Assembly (NCBI RefSeq): GCF_013033355.1
Contig: NZ_WQDY01000010.1
Location: forward strand, 62,001 to 126,000
DNA: 64,000 nt
Reading direction: 5' to 3'
Origin: Ruegeria lacuscaerulensis
GTDB taxonomy: Bacteria > Pseudomonadota > Alphaproteobacteria > Rhodobacterales > Rhodobacteraceae
Part shown: positions 8,891 through 16,975 of the stretch, piece after piece
Numbering within the stretch: position 1 is the stretch's first letter
Layout: every line of letters starts with the position of its first letter
Translations under genes and position numbers: made by a program
The notes under the pieces: model-generated
What the model saw: only the letters and a program-made list of their open reading frames with translations
What the model was told of the DNA's origin: nothing
The model's database searches: none

Positions 8891-9717
8891 GCGGTCTGTG
8901 TGGACTCGGTTGTTGAATATGCGCGGCGCTTTTCGACGATCAGGTTCGCAATGCGCAGGGTGGCCATACCGCGCATGATCATGCTGGCCGGCAGGAAGGC
9001 CCAGGCGCTCATGGTCCAGATCAGCGTCTGCGGGTTAGTGAGCGAGATCGGATTCGCATAGTCGGTCAGCAGTTTGATCAGCGCCGGTATCAGGAAGGGC
9101 AGCAATACTCCGATCGAGATATTCAGACGACCGTCTCGCTGCAGGCGGGTGACGACGTCTCCGCCTTTGGTGGGGTCGAACAGGGGTAGGTTGGTCCAGA
9201 CATTGAACGCGCCATTGCCTGTGGGCCACCCGCGCAGTTTAACCGCATATGCAAAGCTGCCGATCGTGGCCAGCGCAGCCACATACGCAACGCTGGCTGA
9301 AATGCGAACCAGTTCGGTCAGTGGAATGCTTGCGTCAACGGGCAGCATAAGAACTATCAGCCGAACGGGCGAATACGGGAAATCGACGACATTCGCGACA
9401 CCAACGCCTATCGTGTAGAATACCTCGGTCAGAGCGGTCGGCGCGTAGGCATTCTTGCAGATCAGTGTCAGGAACATGATCATCGATACAAGTCCGACGA
9501 ACCTCAGGCGGTTTACAGGCGGCGCATCTCGGAATTCGATAAAGCTGGGAAAGGCCGAGTTATATTCAGCAAACGTCAGGAAAAACGCGAGAATGGCGAG
9601 AAACACGACGATCTCGGTCCCATTCGTTGACGATACGGGCAGATACAACGCGGGGGTCAGCACCATAAGTGCAACCAATATCCCCCGAATTGCCGCCCCT
9701 GTTGTGCGCGCAATCAC
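8887..9717 (-). CDS. Conserved multi-pass membrane protein, unknown function
   Basis: 276 residues with about seven hydrophobic segments (roughly residues 9-30, 35-50, 72-90, 98-118, 144-165, 205-225 and 238-255). The hydrophilic stretch at 165-200 contains GWPTGNGAFNVWTNLPLFDPTKGGD. I do not recognise a named family. It is translationally coupled (ATGA overlap) to the secreted EEP-fold enzyme downstream, so the pair probably shares a job at the envelope. The start is the ATG-equivalent codon at 9717 and its upstream gap has no strong promoter. Confidence 0.7.
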   Translation of the reverse strand: MIARTTGAAIRGILVALMVLTPALYLPVSSTNGTEIVVFLAILAFFLTFAEYNSAFPSFIEFRDAPPVNRLRFVGLVSMIMFLTLICKNAYAPTALTEVFYTIGVGVANVVDFPYSPVRLIVLMLPVDASIPLTELVRISASVAYVAALATIGSFAYAVKLRGWPTGNGAFNVWTNLPLFDPTKGGDVVTRLQRDGRLNISIGVLLPFLIPALIKLLTDYANPISLTNPQTLIWTMSAWAFLPASMIMRGMATLRIANLIVEKRRAYSTTESTQTA

Positions 9718-10043
9718 TATCCGAACCCTTTCAAACTGGATAGGCCGATTCTTTGCCGACTTCTTTCCAACTTGTGCCCGCCGTTGATTATTCTGACGGA
9801 TGCCTCTTTAGCGCCAACACTGGCCCCCTGAGGCACTTCGCTCAAGCCAAGGTGCAGAAAACACGCCATTTTGGGCAAAAAGATGGCAAAACTGGTGCGG
9901 GTTTGCATCATTCGTGTCGCAAATCCGACGCGGTATTTAAGATGCCCGCTACATGTTGTGGTTGCGTTAATCTCGACCCCAAGAATGCGAAAAGGGCCGC
10001 TGACGCGACCCCAATAAGTTGAGTGCTTGCAGAATCGAAAGAA
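9718..10043. other. Intergenic region without a supported gene
   Basis: 326 bases between two minus-strand genes. Short open frames exist on both strands, but none has a good ribosome-binding site or family resemblance. The only element I can support is the leuD terminator at its right end; the promoter of the membrane/EEP operon must also lie here. Confidence 0.6.
9990..10011 (-). terminator. Terminator of leuC-hdeD-leuD
   Basis: On the minus strand GGGTCGC-GTCA-GCGGCCC forms a 7-pair stem with one G-U pair and is followed by TTTTC, 33 bases after the leuD stop. Confidence 0.7.
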
Positions 10044-10649
10044 TCAGACCCAGGGGCGGGCCTGGCCTGCGTGATCCTCGAACTTGTCGATGTGGTGATC
10101 TTTCTCCATGGTCAGGCCAATGTCGTCCAGACCGTTCAGCAAGCAATGTTTGCGGTGCGGGTCGATGTCAAACGTGATCTCGACGCCGTCCGAAGTGGTG
10201 ATCTTCTGCTCTTCCAGATGCACGGTCATGCGGGCGTTTGCACCTTTGTGCGCGTCATCCATCAGGATCGCATGGTGCTCGTCCTCGACCACGATGGGCA
10301 GGATACCGTTCTTGAAGCAGTTGTTGAAGAAGATGTCGGCAAAGCTGGTCGAGATCACGACCTTGATGCCGAAATCCTTGATCGCCCAGGGCGCGTGTTC
10401 GCGCGACGAACCGCAGCCGAAATTGTCGCCGGCCACCAGAATCTCGGTGTTGCGATAGGCGGGTTTGTTCAGAACGAAATCTTCGTTCTCGCCGCCGTGG
10501 TCGTGATAGCGCATCTCGTCAAACAGCACGACGCCAAGGCCGGACCGTTTGATCGTTTTCAGGTGCACTTTGGGGATGATCATATCGGTGTCGATATTGA
10601 TCAGCGGCATTGGGGCGGCCACCCCGTGGACTTTTTCGAACTTTTCCAT
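10044..10649 (-). CDS. leuD: 3-isopropylmalate dehydratase small subunit
   Basis: 201 residues, the usual length. It forms the swivel domain of isopropylmalate isomerase with LeuC and converts 2- to 3-isopropylmalate. Signatures are [15 protein letters not shown] at the N-terminus and [21 protein letters not shown], which contacts the substrate. It is last of a three-gene minus-strand set with hdeD inserted between leuC and leuD, and is followed by an intrinsic terminator. A GGAGTG motif precedes the start. Confidence 0.96.
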   Translation of the reverse strand: MEKFEKVHGVAAPMPLINIDTDMIIPKVHLKTIKRSGLGVVLFDEMRYHDHGGENEDFVLNKPAYRNTEILVAGDNFGCGSSREHAPWAIKDFGIKVVISTSFADIFFNNCFKNGILPIVVEDEHHAILMDDAHKGANARMTVHLEEQKITTSDGVEITFDIDPHRKHCLLNGLDDIGLTMEKDHHIDKFEDHAGQARPWV

Positions 10650-10691
10650 CTCTACACTCCTGCAGGGGAGGGCCGCGCCCGTGCCCTGCTT

Positions 10692-11261
10692 TTAAGCTTG
10701 TTTCGCTTCTGTGGTTTCGTCAGGTGATAGGGCGGCATCGGGGTTGTTCTTGACGAAGAACGCCATGAAGACCAGACCAAGCCCGTTGAACAGCATCTCG
10801 ATCCCCAGCAGAATGCCCAGCAACTGGAACAGTACCGCAGGGTCGGTGGCAGCAAAGCGCCAGATCAGGACGGCCAGAACAATCGACATCACGCCCGAGA
10901 TCAGCGTTGCCCAGAAATACTGTGTGCCACGCATCTGGAACGACAGGATAACCCGGGCGATACCGCCAGCCAGAAACAGGATCAGGCAGACGGTTGCCAA
11001 TGTCAGCGTGCCCTCAAGCGGATGCATCCAGAAGGACCATCCAAGGAACACCATCACCACACCCATGATGAGCGACAGGATCTTGTTACCGGTGCCCTCG
11101 ACCGTAAAGCCGCCGACAATCTGCAACACACCCGAAATCAGCAGTAACACACCGGTTACCACCGTTACTGCAATAGACGCCACCGCGGGCGCGCCCAGCA
11201 CAAAGATGCCAAACGCGATGGACAGAAGCCCCAACAGCAGCCATTTGATCCAGTCACTCAT
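10692..11261 (-). CDS. HdeD/DUF308 family membrane protein
   Basis: 189 residues, six predicted membrane helices arranged as paired hydrophobic repeats, with typical HdeD phrases such as LGLLSIAFGIFVLGAPAVA, GVLLLISGVLQIVGGF and MGVVMVFLGWSFW. HdeD proteins are linked to acid resistance in Escherichia coli, but family members are widespread and the activity here is unknown. It lies between leuC and leuD in the same direction with gaps of about 40 bases, so it is probably cotranscribed with the leucine genes without any obvious metabolic link. Confidence 0.82.
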   Translation of the reverse strand: MSDWIKWLLLGLLSIAFGIFVLGAPAVASIAVTVVTGVLLLISGVLQIVGGFTVEGTGNKILSLIMGVVMVFLGWSFWMHPLEGTLTLATVCLILFLAGGIARVILSFQMRGTQYFWATLISGVMSIVLAVLIWRFAATDPAVLFQLLGILLGIEMLFNGLGLVFMAFFVKNNPDAALSPDETTEAKQA

Positions 11262-11298
11262 CAGTTCAATCCCTCAAATATTCAGATATGAGGGCACC

Positions 11299-12702
11299 TT
11301 ACATCAATTCACGGACGTCTGTCAGCCGTCCTGTGAGTGCCGCAGCGGCAGCCATGGCCGGGCTTAGCAGGTGGGTGCGGCCTCCGCGGCCCTGACGGCC
11401 TTCGAAGTTGCGGTTCGAGGTCGCAGCACAGCGCTCGCCCGGTTGCAACTGGTCAGGGTTCATCGCCAGACACATGGAGCATCCCGCCAAACGCCATTCG
11501 AAACCGGCCTCTTTGAAGATATCTGCCAGCCCTTCTTCCTCGGCCTGCAGGCGCACAAGGCCCGAGCCAGGCACGACCATGGCGCGCATTCCGTCCTTGA
11601 TCTTTTTGCCCTTCAGGATTTCAGCAGCGGCGCGCAAATCTTCGATCCGGCCATTGGTGCAAGACCCGATAAAGACGGTGTCGATTTCCACATCGCTCAG
11701 CTTCTGACCGGCTTCCAGACCCATATACTCGATCGAGCGGCGGGCCGCGTCGACCTTGCCACCTTCGAAATCTTCGGGGTTCGGCACAGTTGCGGTGATC
11801 GGCAGCACGTCTTCGGGGCTGGTGCCCCAGGTGACGACGGGCGCGATGTCTTCACCGCGCAGGGTGATAACTTTGTCGAAATGCGCGCCTTCGTCGGTAT
11901 AGAGCGTTTTCCACCAGTCCATCGCGGCTTCCCATTGCGCGCCTTTCGGGGCGTGGGGGCGGCCTTTGACATATTCGAACGTGGTCTCGTCGGGGGCGAT
12001 CAGGCCCGCTCGGGCGCCGCCTTCGATCGCCATGTTACAGACGGTCATGCGGCCTTCCATCGACAGATCGCGGATCGCTTCACCGCAATATTCGATGACA
12101 TAGCCGGTGCCGCCAGCGGTACCGGTCTCACCAATCACGGCCAGAGTGATATCCTTGGCGGTCACGCCCGGCTGCAATTTGCCGGTGATTTCCACCTTCA
12201 TGTTCTTGGATTTTTTCTGGATCAGGGTCTGGGTGGCCAGAACGTGCTCAACCTCGGATGTGCCGATGCCGTGGGCCAGCGCGCCAAACGCGCCGTGGGT
12301 GGCGGTGTGGCTGTCGCCGCAGACAACGGTCATGCCGGGCAGGGTCCAGCCCTGTTCGGGGCCGACAATGTGGACGATGCCCTGACGGACGTCATGCACA
12401 GGATAGTAGTGAATGCCGAAATCCTTGGCGTTCTTGTCCAGCGCTTCGACCTGAATGCGCGATTCCGGGTTCTCGATCCCGTTCACACGGTCCGGTGTCG
12501 TCGGAACGTTGTGATCCGGCACGGCGATGGTTTTTTCCGGCGCGCGCACTTTGCGGCCCGCCATACGCAGCCCTTCAAAGGCCTGCGGGCTGGTCACTTC
12601 GTGAACCAGGTGGCGGTCAATATACAGCAGGCAGGTGCCATCATCGGCTTCGTGCGCGACATGGGCATCCCAGATCTTGTCATAGAGTGTTTTGGGGGAC
12701 AT
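11299..12702 (-). CDS. leuC: 3-isopropylmalate dehydratase large subunit
   Basis: 467 residues, standard length. It binds the [4Fe-4S] cluster through Cys348 ([11 protein letters not shown]) and Cys408/Cys411 ([11 protein letters not shown]); the aconitase-type block [14 protein letters not shown] is present near residue 127. With LeuD it isomerises 2-isopropylmalate in leucine biosynthesis. I chose the ATG at 12702, which follows a GAGAGGA ribosome-binding site and gives the usual N-terminus [14 protein letters not shown]; an in-frame extension to 12801 has no such support. Confidence 0.97.
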   Translation of the reverse strand: MSPKTLYDKIWDAHVAHEADDGTCLLYIDRHLVHEVTSPQAFEGLRMAGRKVRAPEKTIAVPDHNVPTTPDRVNGIENPESRIQVEALDKNAKDFGIHYYPVHDVRQGIVHIVGPEQGWTLPGMTVVCGDSHTATHGAFGALAHGIGTSEVEHVLATQTLIQKKSKNMKVEITGKLQPGVTAKDITLAVIGETGTAGGTGYVIEYCGEAIRDLSMEGRMTVCNMAIEGGARAGLIAPDETTFEYVKGRPHAPKGAQWEAAMDWWKTLYTDEGAHFDKVITLRGEDIAPVVTWGTSPEDVLPITATVPNPEDFEGGKVDAARRSIEYMGLEAGQKLSDVEIDTVFIGSCTNGRIEDLRAAAEILKGKKIKDGMRAMVVPGSGLVRLQAEEEGLADIFKEAGFEWRLAGCSMCLAMNPDQLQPGERCAATSNRNFEGRQGRGGRTHLLSPAMAAAAALTGRLTDVRELM

Positions 12703-12745
12703 CGGTCCTCTCCCGTATGTAATGAGAAATGGCTGGCGAAATGGC

Positions 12746-12853
12746 TCAGGCCGCGGATAGCCGCGCCAGAACCGTGCGGGCAGCGCCAAAGAACCGTTCA
12801 CGCAGACGCGCGCGGTCTTCCAGGTTCTGAATTTGGGCTACAGTGAGTCTCAT
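12746..12853 (-). CDS. Possible 35-residue leader or small protein upstream of leuC
   Basis: A short frame on the leuC strand starts [19 protein letters not shown] and ends TVLARLSAA, 43 bases before leuC. It is amphipathic and helical in character, with five leucines but no leucine run of the kind seen in classical attenuator peptides. The ribosome-binding site is weak (TGGACGCC). A small CGCGG-CTAT-CCGCG hairpin overlaps its final codons. It could be a real small protein, a leucine-control leader, or chance. Confidence 0.35.
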   Translation of the reverse strand: MRLTVAQIQNLEDRARLRERFFGAARTVLARLSAA

Positions 12854-12943
12854 GGCGTCCAGATATATCGCGGCTTGCCGTCAATCAAGGTTCAAAACTG
12901 CGTCAGGCTTGCATCATGGGGCTGTGCTGTCCAAGCTGGGGGT

Positions 12944-14272
12944 ATGAATCAAGACCTGATCCCCAGCTCGCTGTCGGACCTTTATGACAACATGGTCGCG
13001 GGCTTTTCCGTGCAATTCGAAAACCTTCTTGAACTGGTGGTCACGCCGGGCTGGCGTCAGCACCAGCTGGTGATCATTCTATTGCTATGGGCTTTGGCAT
13101 TTGGCCTTAAGCTTTTCACGCAAGGCCGGTGGGATTCTTGGGCGCGGGCGCGCACTGGGTGGCCCAAATGGCGGTTGCGCGTTTTAGTACAGCTGATGCA
13201 GCGCTTGACGCTGGTCTATTTCGTAGTGTTGTCCTGGGCACTGTATCTGGTCATGCAGCAGATCACATGGCCGTCCCGCAGCTATATCATTGGCGTCATC
13301 GCGACATTGGCGACGGCGTGGTTGGCCATAGCGCTGGTGGCGCGACTGGTGCGCAACCGGACGCTGCGGCGGATCTTCAAATGGGCCATGTGGGTCTATG
13401 CAACGCTTGTTGCCCTGAATCTGACTGATGACGTGGCCGAGTTTTTGGACGGAGTCGCGATTTCTATCGGAGATCTGCATATCTCAGTGCTGGGGATCAT
13501 CAAGGCGACGCTGTTGATCGGTGTTCTGCTGACGTTGGCGCGTGTGGGTACGCGCGCAGCTGAACGTGGTTTGAAAAACAACGATGACATTACGCCTTCC
13601 ATGCAGGTGCTATTGGCCAAGGGCATTCAGGTGGTTCTGTATGGTGCGGTTTTCTTGGCAGCCATTCGAACGCTTGGCTTTGACCTGACCGGGATTGCGC
13701 TGTTGTCCGGTGCCATCGGTGTGGGCATCGGGTTTGGGCTGCAAAAGGTGGTATCGAACCTAATCTCGGGGATTATCATCCTGATGGATCGCTCGATCAA
13801 GCCGGGCGATGTGATATCGCTTGGCGATACGTTTGGGTGGATCAACGCGCTGGGCGCGCGTTATGTCTCGGTCGTGACTCGGGATGGGCGGGAATACCTG
13901 ATCCCGAACGAAGATCTGATCACCAGTCAGGTCGTGAACTGGTCGCATTCCGACAAGTTTGTGCGGCTGGATCTTGAGTTCGGCACCAGCTACGACGACG
14001 ACCCTCACCAGGTACGGGCAACGGCCATCAAATCAGTAAAAGCGGTAGGTCGGGTTCTGAGCGGCGGTCTACATGAACCGGTCTGCCATATTACCGGTTT
14101 CGGGGACAGCAGCGTCGACTATGTCTTGCGCTTTTGGATCAGCGACCCGACCAAAGGGCTGACGAACATCCGCGGCAATGTCTATTTGGCGCTTTGGGAT
14201 GCGTTTAAAGCCGAGGGGATATCTCTGCCTTTCCCGCAGCGTGAAGTGCGACTTTTGTCCGACGCAGAGTAG
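12944..14272 (+). CDS. MscS family mechanosensitive ion channel
   Basis: 442 residues with four or five N-terminal membrane helices followed by the MscS core: a pore helix with LLSGAIGVGIGFGLQKVVSNLISGIIILMD, then the beta domain RSIKPGDVISLGDTFGWINALGARYVSVVTRDGREYLIPNE and an alpha/beta cytosolic part. It should release solutes on hypo-osmotic shock. The ATG at 12944 after AGCTGGGGG gives the N-terminus MNQDLIPSSLSDL; an earlier in-frame start at 12833 overlaps the leuC leader region and looks non-coding. It is divergent from leuC. Confidence 0.9.
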   Translation: MNQDLIPSSLSDLYDNMVAGFSVQFENLLELVVTPGWRQHQLVIILLLWALAFGLKLFTQGRWDSWARARTGWPKWRLRVLVQLMQRLTLVYFVVLSWALYLVMQQITWPSRSYIIGVIATLATAWLAIALVARLVRNRTLRRIFKWAMWVYATLVALNLTDDVAEFLDGVAISIGDLHISVLGIIKATLLIGVLLTLARVGTRAAERGLKNNDDITPSMQVLLAKGIQVVLYGAVFLAAIRTLGFDLTGIALLSGAIGVGIGFGLQKVVSNLISGIIILMDRSIKPGDVISLGDTFGWINALGARYVSVVTRDGREYLIPNEDLITSQVVNWSHSDKFVRLDLEFGTSYDDDPHQVRATAIKSVKAVGRVLSGGLHEPVCHITGFGDSSVDYVLRFWISDPTKGLTNIRGNVYLALWDAFKAEGISLPFPQREVRLLSDAE

Positions 14273-14392
14273 CAACAGATCGCATTGGAGTGACCCCACG
14301 TTGCGCGGCGGTTCATTGAAATGTTGCATTCCCCTTGTTACCTTATTAGTACCCCGGCGCCGGGATTTGATGGCGTGCAGCAAAGGAGGACT

Positions 14393-14449
14393 ATGTCCTG
14401 TCTCTACATACCCAGGCGGGTTTGCCCGCCGATGACGGGGCCAGCGTGA
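14393..14449 (+). CDS. 18-codon upstream ORF overlapping the rsfS start
   Basis: ATG at 14393 follows the strongest ribosome-binding site of the area (AAAGGAGGA, 14382-14390) and encodes MSCLYIPRRVCPPMTGPA before a TGA that overlaps the ATG of rsfS. Either it is an artefact of a one-base indel that separated the true rsfS start from its frame (the rsfS frame reads LSLHTQAGLPADDGASVMA through the same DNA), or it is a short coupled leader. Confidence 0.4.
   Translation: MSCLYIPRRVCPPMTGPA
14415..14430 (+). promoter_or_regulatory. Hairpin between ribosome-binding site and rsfS ATG
   Basis: GGCGGG-TTTG-CCCGCC is a perfect 6-pair stem with a 4-base loop, lying between the strong ribosome-binding site and the ATG at 14449. 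It could modulate translation or simply be part of an extended rsfS coding region. Confidence 0.4.
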
Positions 14450-14808
14450 TGGCCCACTCTCAGTCAATCAGCGACAAGCTGCTTGAGCGTATCCTTTCCT
14501 CACTTTCCGATGACAAGGCCGAAGACGTCGTGCAGATCAACCTGCAAGGTAAGTCTTCTGTTGCGGATCACATGGTGATTGCCTCGGGTCGGTCGACCCG
14601 TCAGGTGGCGGCCATGGCGGAAAAGCTGACGGATCGCATAAAGCAGGAATTCGGTTTCACCTCGAAGGTCGAAGGCAAGGATGCCGGCGACTGGGTGCTG
14701 ATCGATACGGGCGACGTGATCGTCCATATCTTCCGCCCCGAAGTGCGTGAATTCTACCAGCTGGAAAAGATGTGGCTGCCTGCGGGCGGCAGCGCCTCGG
14801 CCAACTGA
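14449..14808 (+). CDS. rsfS: Ribosome silencing factor RsfS
   Basis: 119 residues (RsfS/Iojap family) that bind ribosomal protein uL14 and block subunit joining when nutrients are low. Conserved blocks include ILSSLSDDKAEDVVQINLQGKS, ASGRSTRQVAAMAEKL and DWVLIDTGDVIVHIFRPEVREFYQLEKMW. The start is uncertain: the ATG at 14449 lacks a good ribosome-binding site of its own, an in-frame TTG lies at 14422, and the strong site is 60 bases upstream in another frame. It precedes rlmH, a common pairing in bacteria. Confidence 0.92.
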   Translation: MAHSQSISDKLLERILSSLSDDKAEDVVQINLQGKSSVADHMVIASGRSTRQVAAMAEKLTDRIKQEFGFTSKVEGKDAGDWVLIDTGDVIVHIFRPEVREFYQLEKMWLPAGGSASAN

Positions 14809-14852
14809 GGCGCCATCCCGGCCCCTGTTGAAGGGTCGGAGGCGAGAGAGAT

Positions 14853-15323
14853 ATGCGGATCAGCATAGTTGCGGTCGGGCGATTGCGCGCCGGACCCGAA
14901 AAGACCCTGCTTGACGATTACCTGACCCGATTTGACCGGACCGGCCGCGCGCTGGGCCTTGGTCCCGCGCGGGTGATTGAAGTTGAAGACAAAAAAAACG
15001 CAGGCATGGGGGCCGAGGCCGCGCTGCTACGCAACGCGCTGCCCAAGGGCGCGGTGATCTGTACGCTGGACGAACGCGGGCGAGTGATGTCCTCGCCGGA
15101 TTTTGCCAAAAAGCTGGGCGGCTGGCGTGATGCCGGGCGGCAGGATTTGGCGCTGATCATCGGCGGGGCGGATGGAATAGACCCTAATCTGCGGGATGAA
15201 GCGGATTTTTCCATCTCATTCGGGTCGATGGTCTGGCCCCATATGCTGGTCCGTGTGATGCTGGCCGAGCAACTCTATCGGGCTACGACCATTCTCTCGG
15301 GCGGCCCTTATCACCGGGTCTGA
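14853..15323 (+). CDS. rlmH: 23S rRNA pseudouridine(1915) N3-methyltransferase
   Basis: 156 residues of the SPOUT methyltransferase RlmH, which methylates pseudouridine 1915 in helix 69 of 23S rRNA on assembled 70S ribosomes. The AdoMet-binding knot is visible as [12 protein letters not shown] and [24 protein letters not shown], and the C-terminal GGPYHR(V) is the family terminus. The start follows GGAGGCGAGAGAG. It is 44 bases downstream of rsfS and one base upstream of the flavodoxin-like gene, so the three form an operon. Confidence 0.96.
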   Translation: MRISIVAVGRLRAGPEKTLLDDYLTRFDRTGRALGLGPARVIEVEDKKNAGMGAEAALLRNALPKGAVICTLDERGRVMSSPDFAKKLGGWRDAGRQDLALIIGGADGIDPNLRDEADFSISFGSMVWPHMLVRVMLAEQLYRATTILSGGPYHRV

Positions 15324-15324
15324 T

Positions 15325-15810
15325 ATGGCGCAGCTTTTGATCGTCTACCATTCGCGTACCGGCGGGGCCCGGCAGATGGCCGAAGCCGCAGCGCAGGCCG
15401 CGCGGGATGAGACGGATGTGGTTCTGAAAACCGCGGATCAGGCCGGACCCGAAGACTTACTGAAAGCTGACGGCTATATCTTCTGCGCGCCTGAGAATCT
15501 GGCTGCTATTTCGGGTCTAATGAAAGAGTTCTTCGATCGCAGCTACTACCCGGTTCTGGGCCGCATTGAGGGCCGACCCTATGCGCAAATGGTTTGCGCC
15601 GGGTCCGATGGCGAAAACGCCGCACGCCAAACCGCCCGCATCGCAACGGGCTGGCGGTTGAAAGAGGTGCAGCCGCCTTTGATCATCTGCACCTATGCGC
15701 AAACGCCCGAGGCGATATTGGCCGAGAAAACCATCCCCGACGCCCAGTTGGACAACTGCCGCGAATTGGGCTTGGCCATGGCCGCTGGGTTGGCGATGGG
15801 GGTCTTCTGA
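15325..15810 (+). CDS. Flavodoxin-like FMN protein
   Basis: 161 residues with a flavodoxin fold: the FMN phosphate loop YHSRTGGARQMAEA sits at residues 8-21, followed by GYIFCAPENLAAISGLMKEFFDRSYY and VCAGSDGENAARQTARIATGW, which resemble NAD(P)H:quinone oxidoreductase/flavodoxin family proteins. It probably binds FMN and carries out a cytosolic redox reaction; partner and substrate are unknown. It starts one base after the rlmH stop, indicating cotranscription. Confidence 0.8.
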   Translation: MAQLLIVYHSRTGGARQMAEAAAQAARDETDVVLKTADQAGPEDLLKADGYIFCAPENLAAISGLMKEFFDRSYYPVLGRIEGRPYAQMVCAGSDGENAARQTARIATGWRLKEVQPPLIICTYAQTPEAILAEKTIPDAQLDNCRELGLAMAAGLAMGVF

Positions 15811-15812
15811 TC

Positions 15813-16160
15813 TCAGTGCAGATCGACCACAAAGGTCTCTTTGGCCCAGCCGTCCGTGTTGGTGCGGGCTTGCACCTGAACCTGCGCCACTCCTTCGGGA
15901 ATCGCCACACCACTGAGCGATCGGGTGAAGGGTTGTTCATTCTCATGCGGGTGATGCAGTACGCGCATCCCTAGCTCTTTCCCCTCCATATCCAGCACGC
16001 GCCAGCCATCTGCGTAGTCATCCCAACCCGTTTCGGGATGGAGGACGGTGACATCGAATCGCCATGTCGCGCCGCTCTGTTTGGCAGTGACGGCCTCGAT
16101 CACGGGATCATCGGCAAGGGCGGGGGTGGCCAGAAGGGCGGTTAAAACAAGATATCGCAT
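15813..16160 (-). CDS. Small periplasmic protein of unknown function
   Basis: 115 residues with a signal peptide (MRYLVLTALLATPALA) and a mature domain predicted to be beta-rich (TWRFDVTVLHPETGWDDYADGWRVLD, ending AKETFVVDLH). The repeated beta-strand character and size suggest an immunoglobulin-like or C2-like fold, but I do not recognise a family. Its stop lies two bases from the stop of the convergent flavodoxin-like gene, and it is 35 bases downstream of the DUF599 gene on the same strand. Confidence 0.65.
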   Translation of the reverse strand: MRYLVLTALLATPALADDPVIEAVTAKQSGATWRFDVTVLHPETGWDDYADGWRVLDMEGKELGMRVLHHPHENEQPFTRSLSGVAIPEGVAQVQVQARTNTDGWAKETFVVDLH

Positions 16161-16195
16161 GATGTGAACTTAACCTCATTGATGCAGAGTGGTGA

Positions 16196-16894
16196 TCACG
16201 ATCCGGTGTTAAGCAGCACCGTGCGCGAATGCGATGCGAACTCGCGCCGATACAGCATCGCCAGTGTTGCTACGGTCCCCGCAATCAAAGCTACAGGCCC
16301 TAGAATCCACGCCACGGCCGCCAGTGCGAAATACGTCGCCCGCAGGCCGCGATTAAAGGCGCGGGCGGCGGTAACGCAAATCTCGGCTGCTTGCCCAGCA
16401 CGGGGATAAGCGGTGGGATCATCGGGGTCATTTGGGACTGCGGCCATCAGCACGGCGCAATAGCCAAACAATCTATGCGCCCAGACATATTTCAGAAAGG
16501 CATTGGCCAAAAACAACAGGATGATCAGGATCTTGACCTCCCACACCAACGCGGGTGCGGTCCCCAGGGCCAGATCCTGCGCCAGTCCTGCCAACCGTTC
16601 GGTATTGCCCAACAGGGCCAGCCCGCCCCCGATGGCGATCATCGTAGTCGAGGCGAAGAATGTGCTACCCTGTCGCATCGTGCCCACCACTTGCGCGTCA
16701 AACATACGCGGCTGGCGCGTGACCATTTCCTTCATCCAGTCCCGGCGATAGCCATCCATGATCATCCCAACCGAGGGTTTTTCAGGGGGCGGGTTTTCGA
16801 TCCGCCAGCCGATCCACAGCCACGCGCCGATCAGCAGGGCGATGCCGACAAAATCGAGTGGCGCGAAGGGCAGAGACTGATCAATCCAGGACAT
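16196..16894 (-). CDS. DUF599 family membrane protein
   Basis: 232 residues with four or so membrane helices. The N-terminal helix (LDFVGIALLIGAWLWIGW) precedes the family-typical cytosolic segment MDGYRRDWMKEMVTRQPRMFDAQVVGTMRQGSTFFASTTMIAIGGGLALLG, and the later part has NAFLKYVWAHRLFGYCAVLMAAVPN and a final helix pair. Biochemical function is unknown for the family. It is divergent from glcD, so its promoter shares the 81-base gap that carries the palindrome. Confidence 0.8.
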   Translation of the reverse strand: MSWIDQSLPFAPLDFVGIALLIGAWLWIGWRIENPPPEKPSVGMIMDGYRRDWMKEMVTRQPRMFDAQVVGTMRQGSTFFASTTMIAIGGGLALLGNTERLAGLAQDLALGTAPALVWEVKILIILLFLANAFLKYVWAHRLFGYCAVLMAAVPNDPDDPTAYPRAGQAAEICVTAARAFNRGLRATYFALAAVAWILGPVALIAGTVATLAMLYRREFASHSRTVLLNTGS

Positions 16895-16940
16895 AAGCGT
16901 GACACTAAGTTGTGACGTTAGAACTTGCCAGATCAGAAAA

Positions 16941-16961
16941 TTGGTAATATTATTTTACCAA
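16941..16961. promoter_or_regulatory. Palindromic operator candidate upstream of glcD
   Basis: TTGGTAA and TTACCAA arms are separated by seven A/T bases, centred 25 bases before the glcD start and just ahead of its ribosome-binding site. TTGGT...ACCAA is the kind of half-site used by GntR/FadR-type regulators such as GlcC, LldR and PdhR, although those usually have shorter spacers. It would be well placed for repression of glcDEF. No regulator gene is adjacent. Confidence 0.5.
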
Positions 16962-16975
16962 ACTGGAGGGCCGCC

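Noticed and set aside
9717-10022. Short frames of 64 and 89 codons in the leuD-downstream gap
   Set aside because: They lack ribosome-binding sites and family resemblance and overlap the leuD terminator or promoter region.
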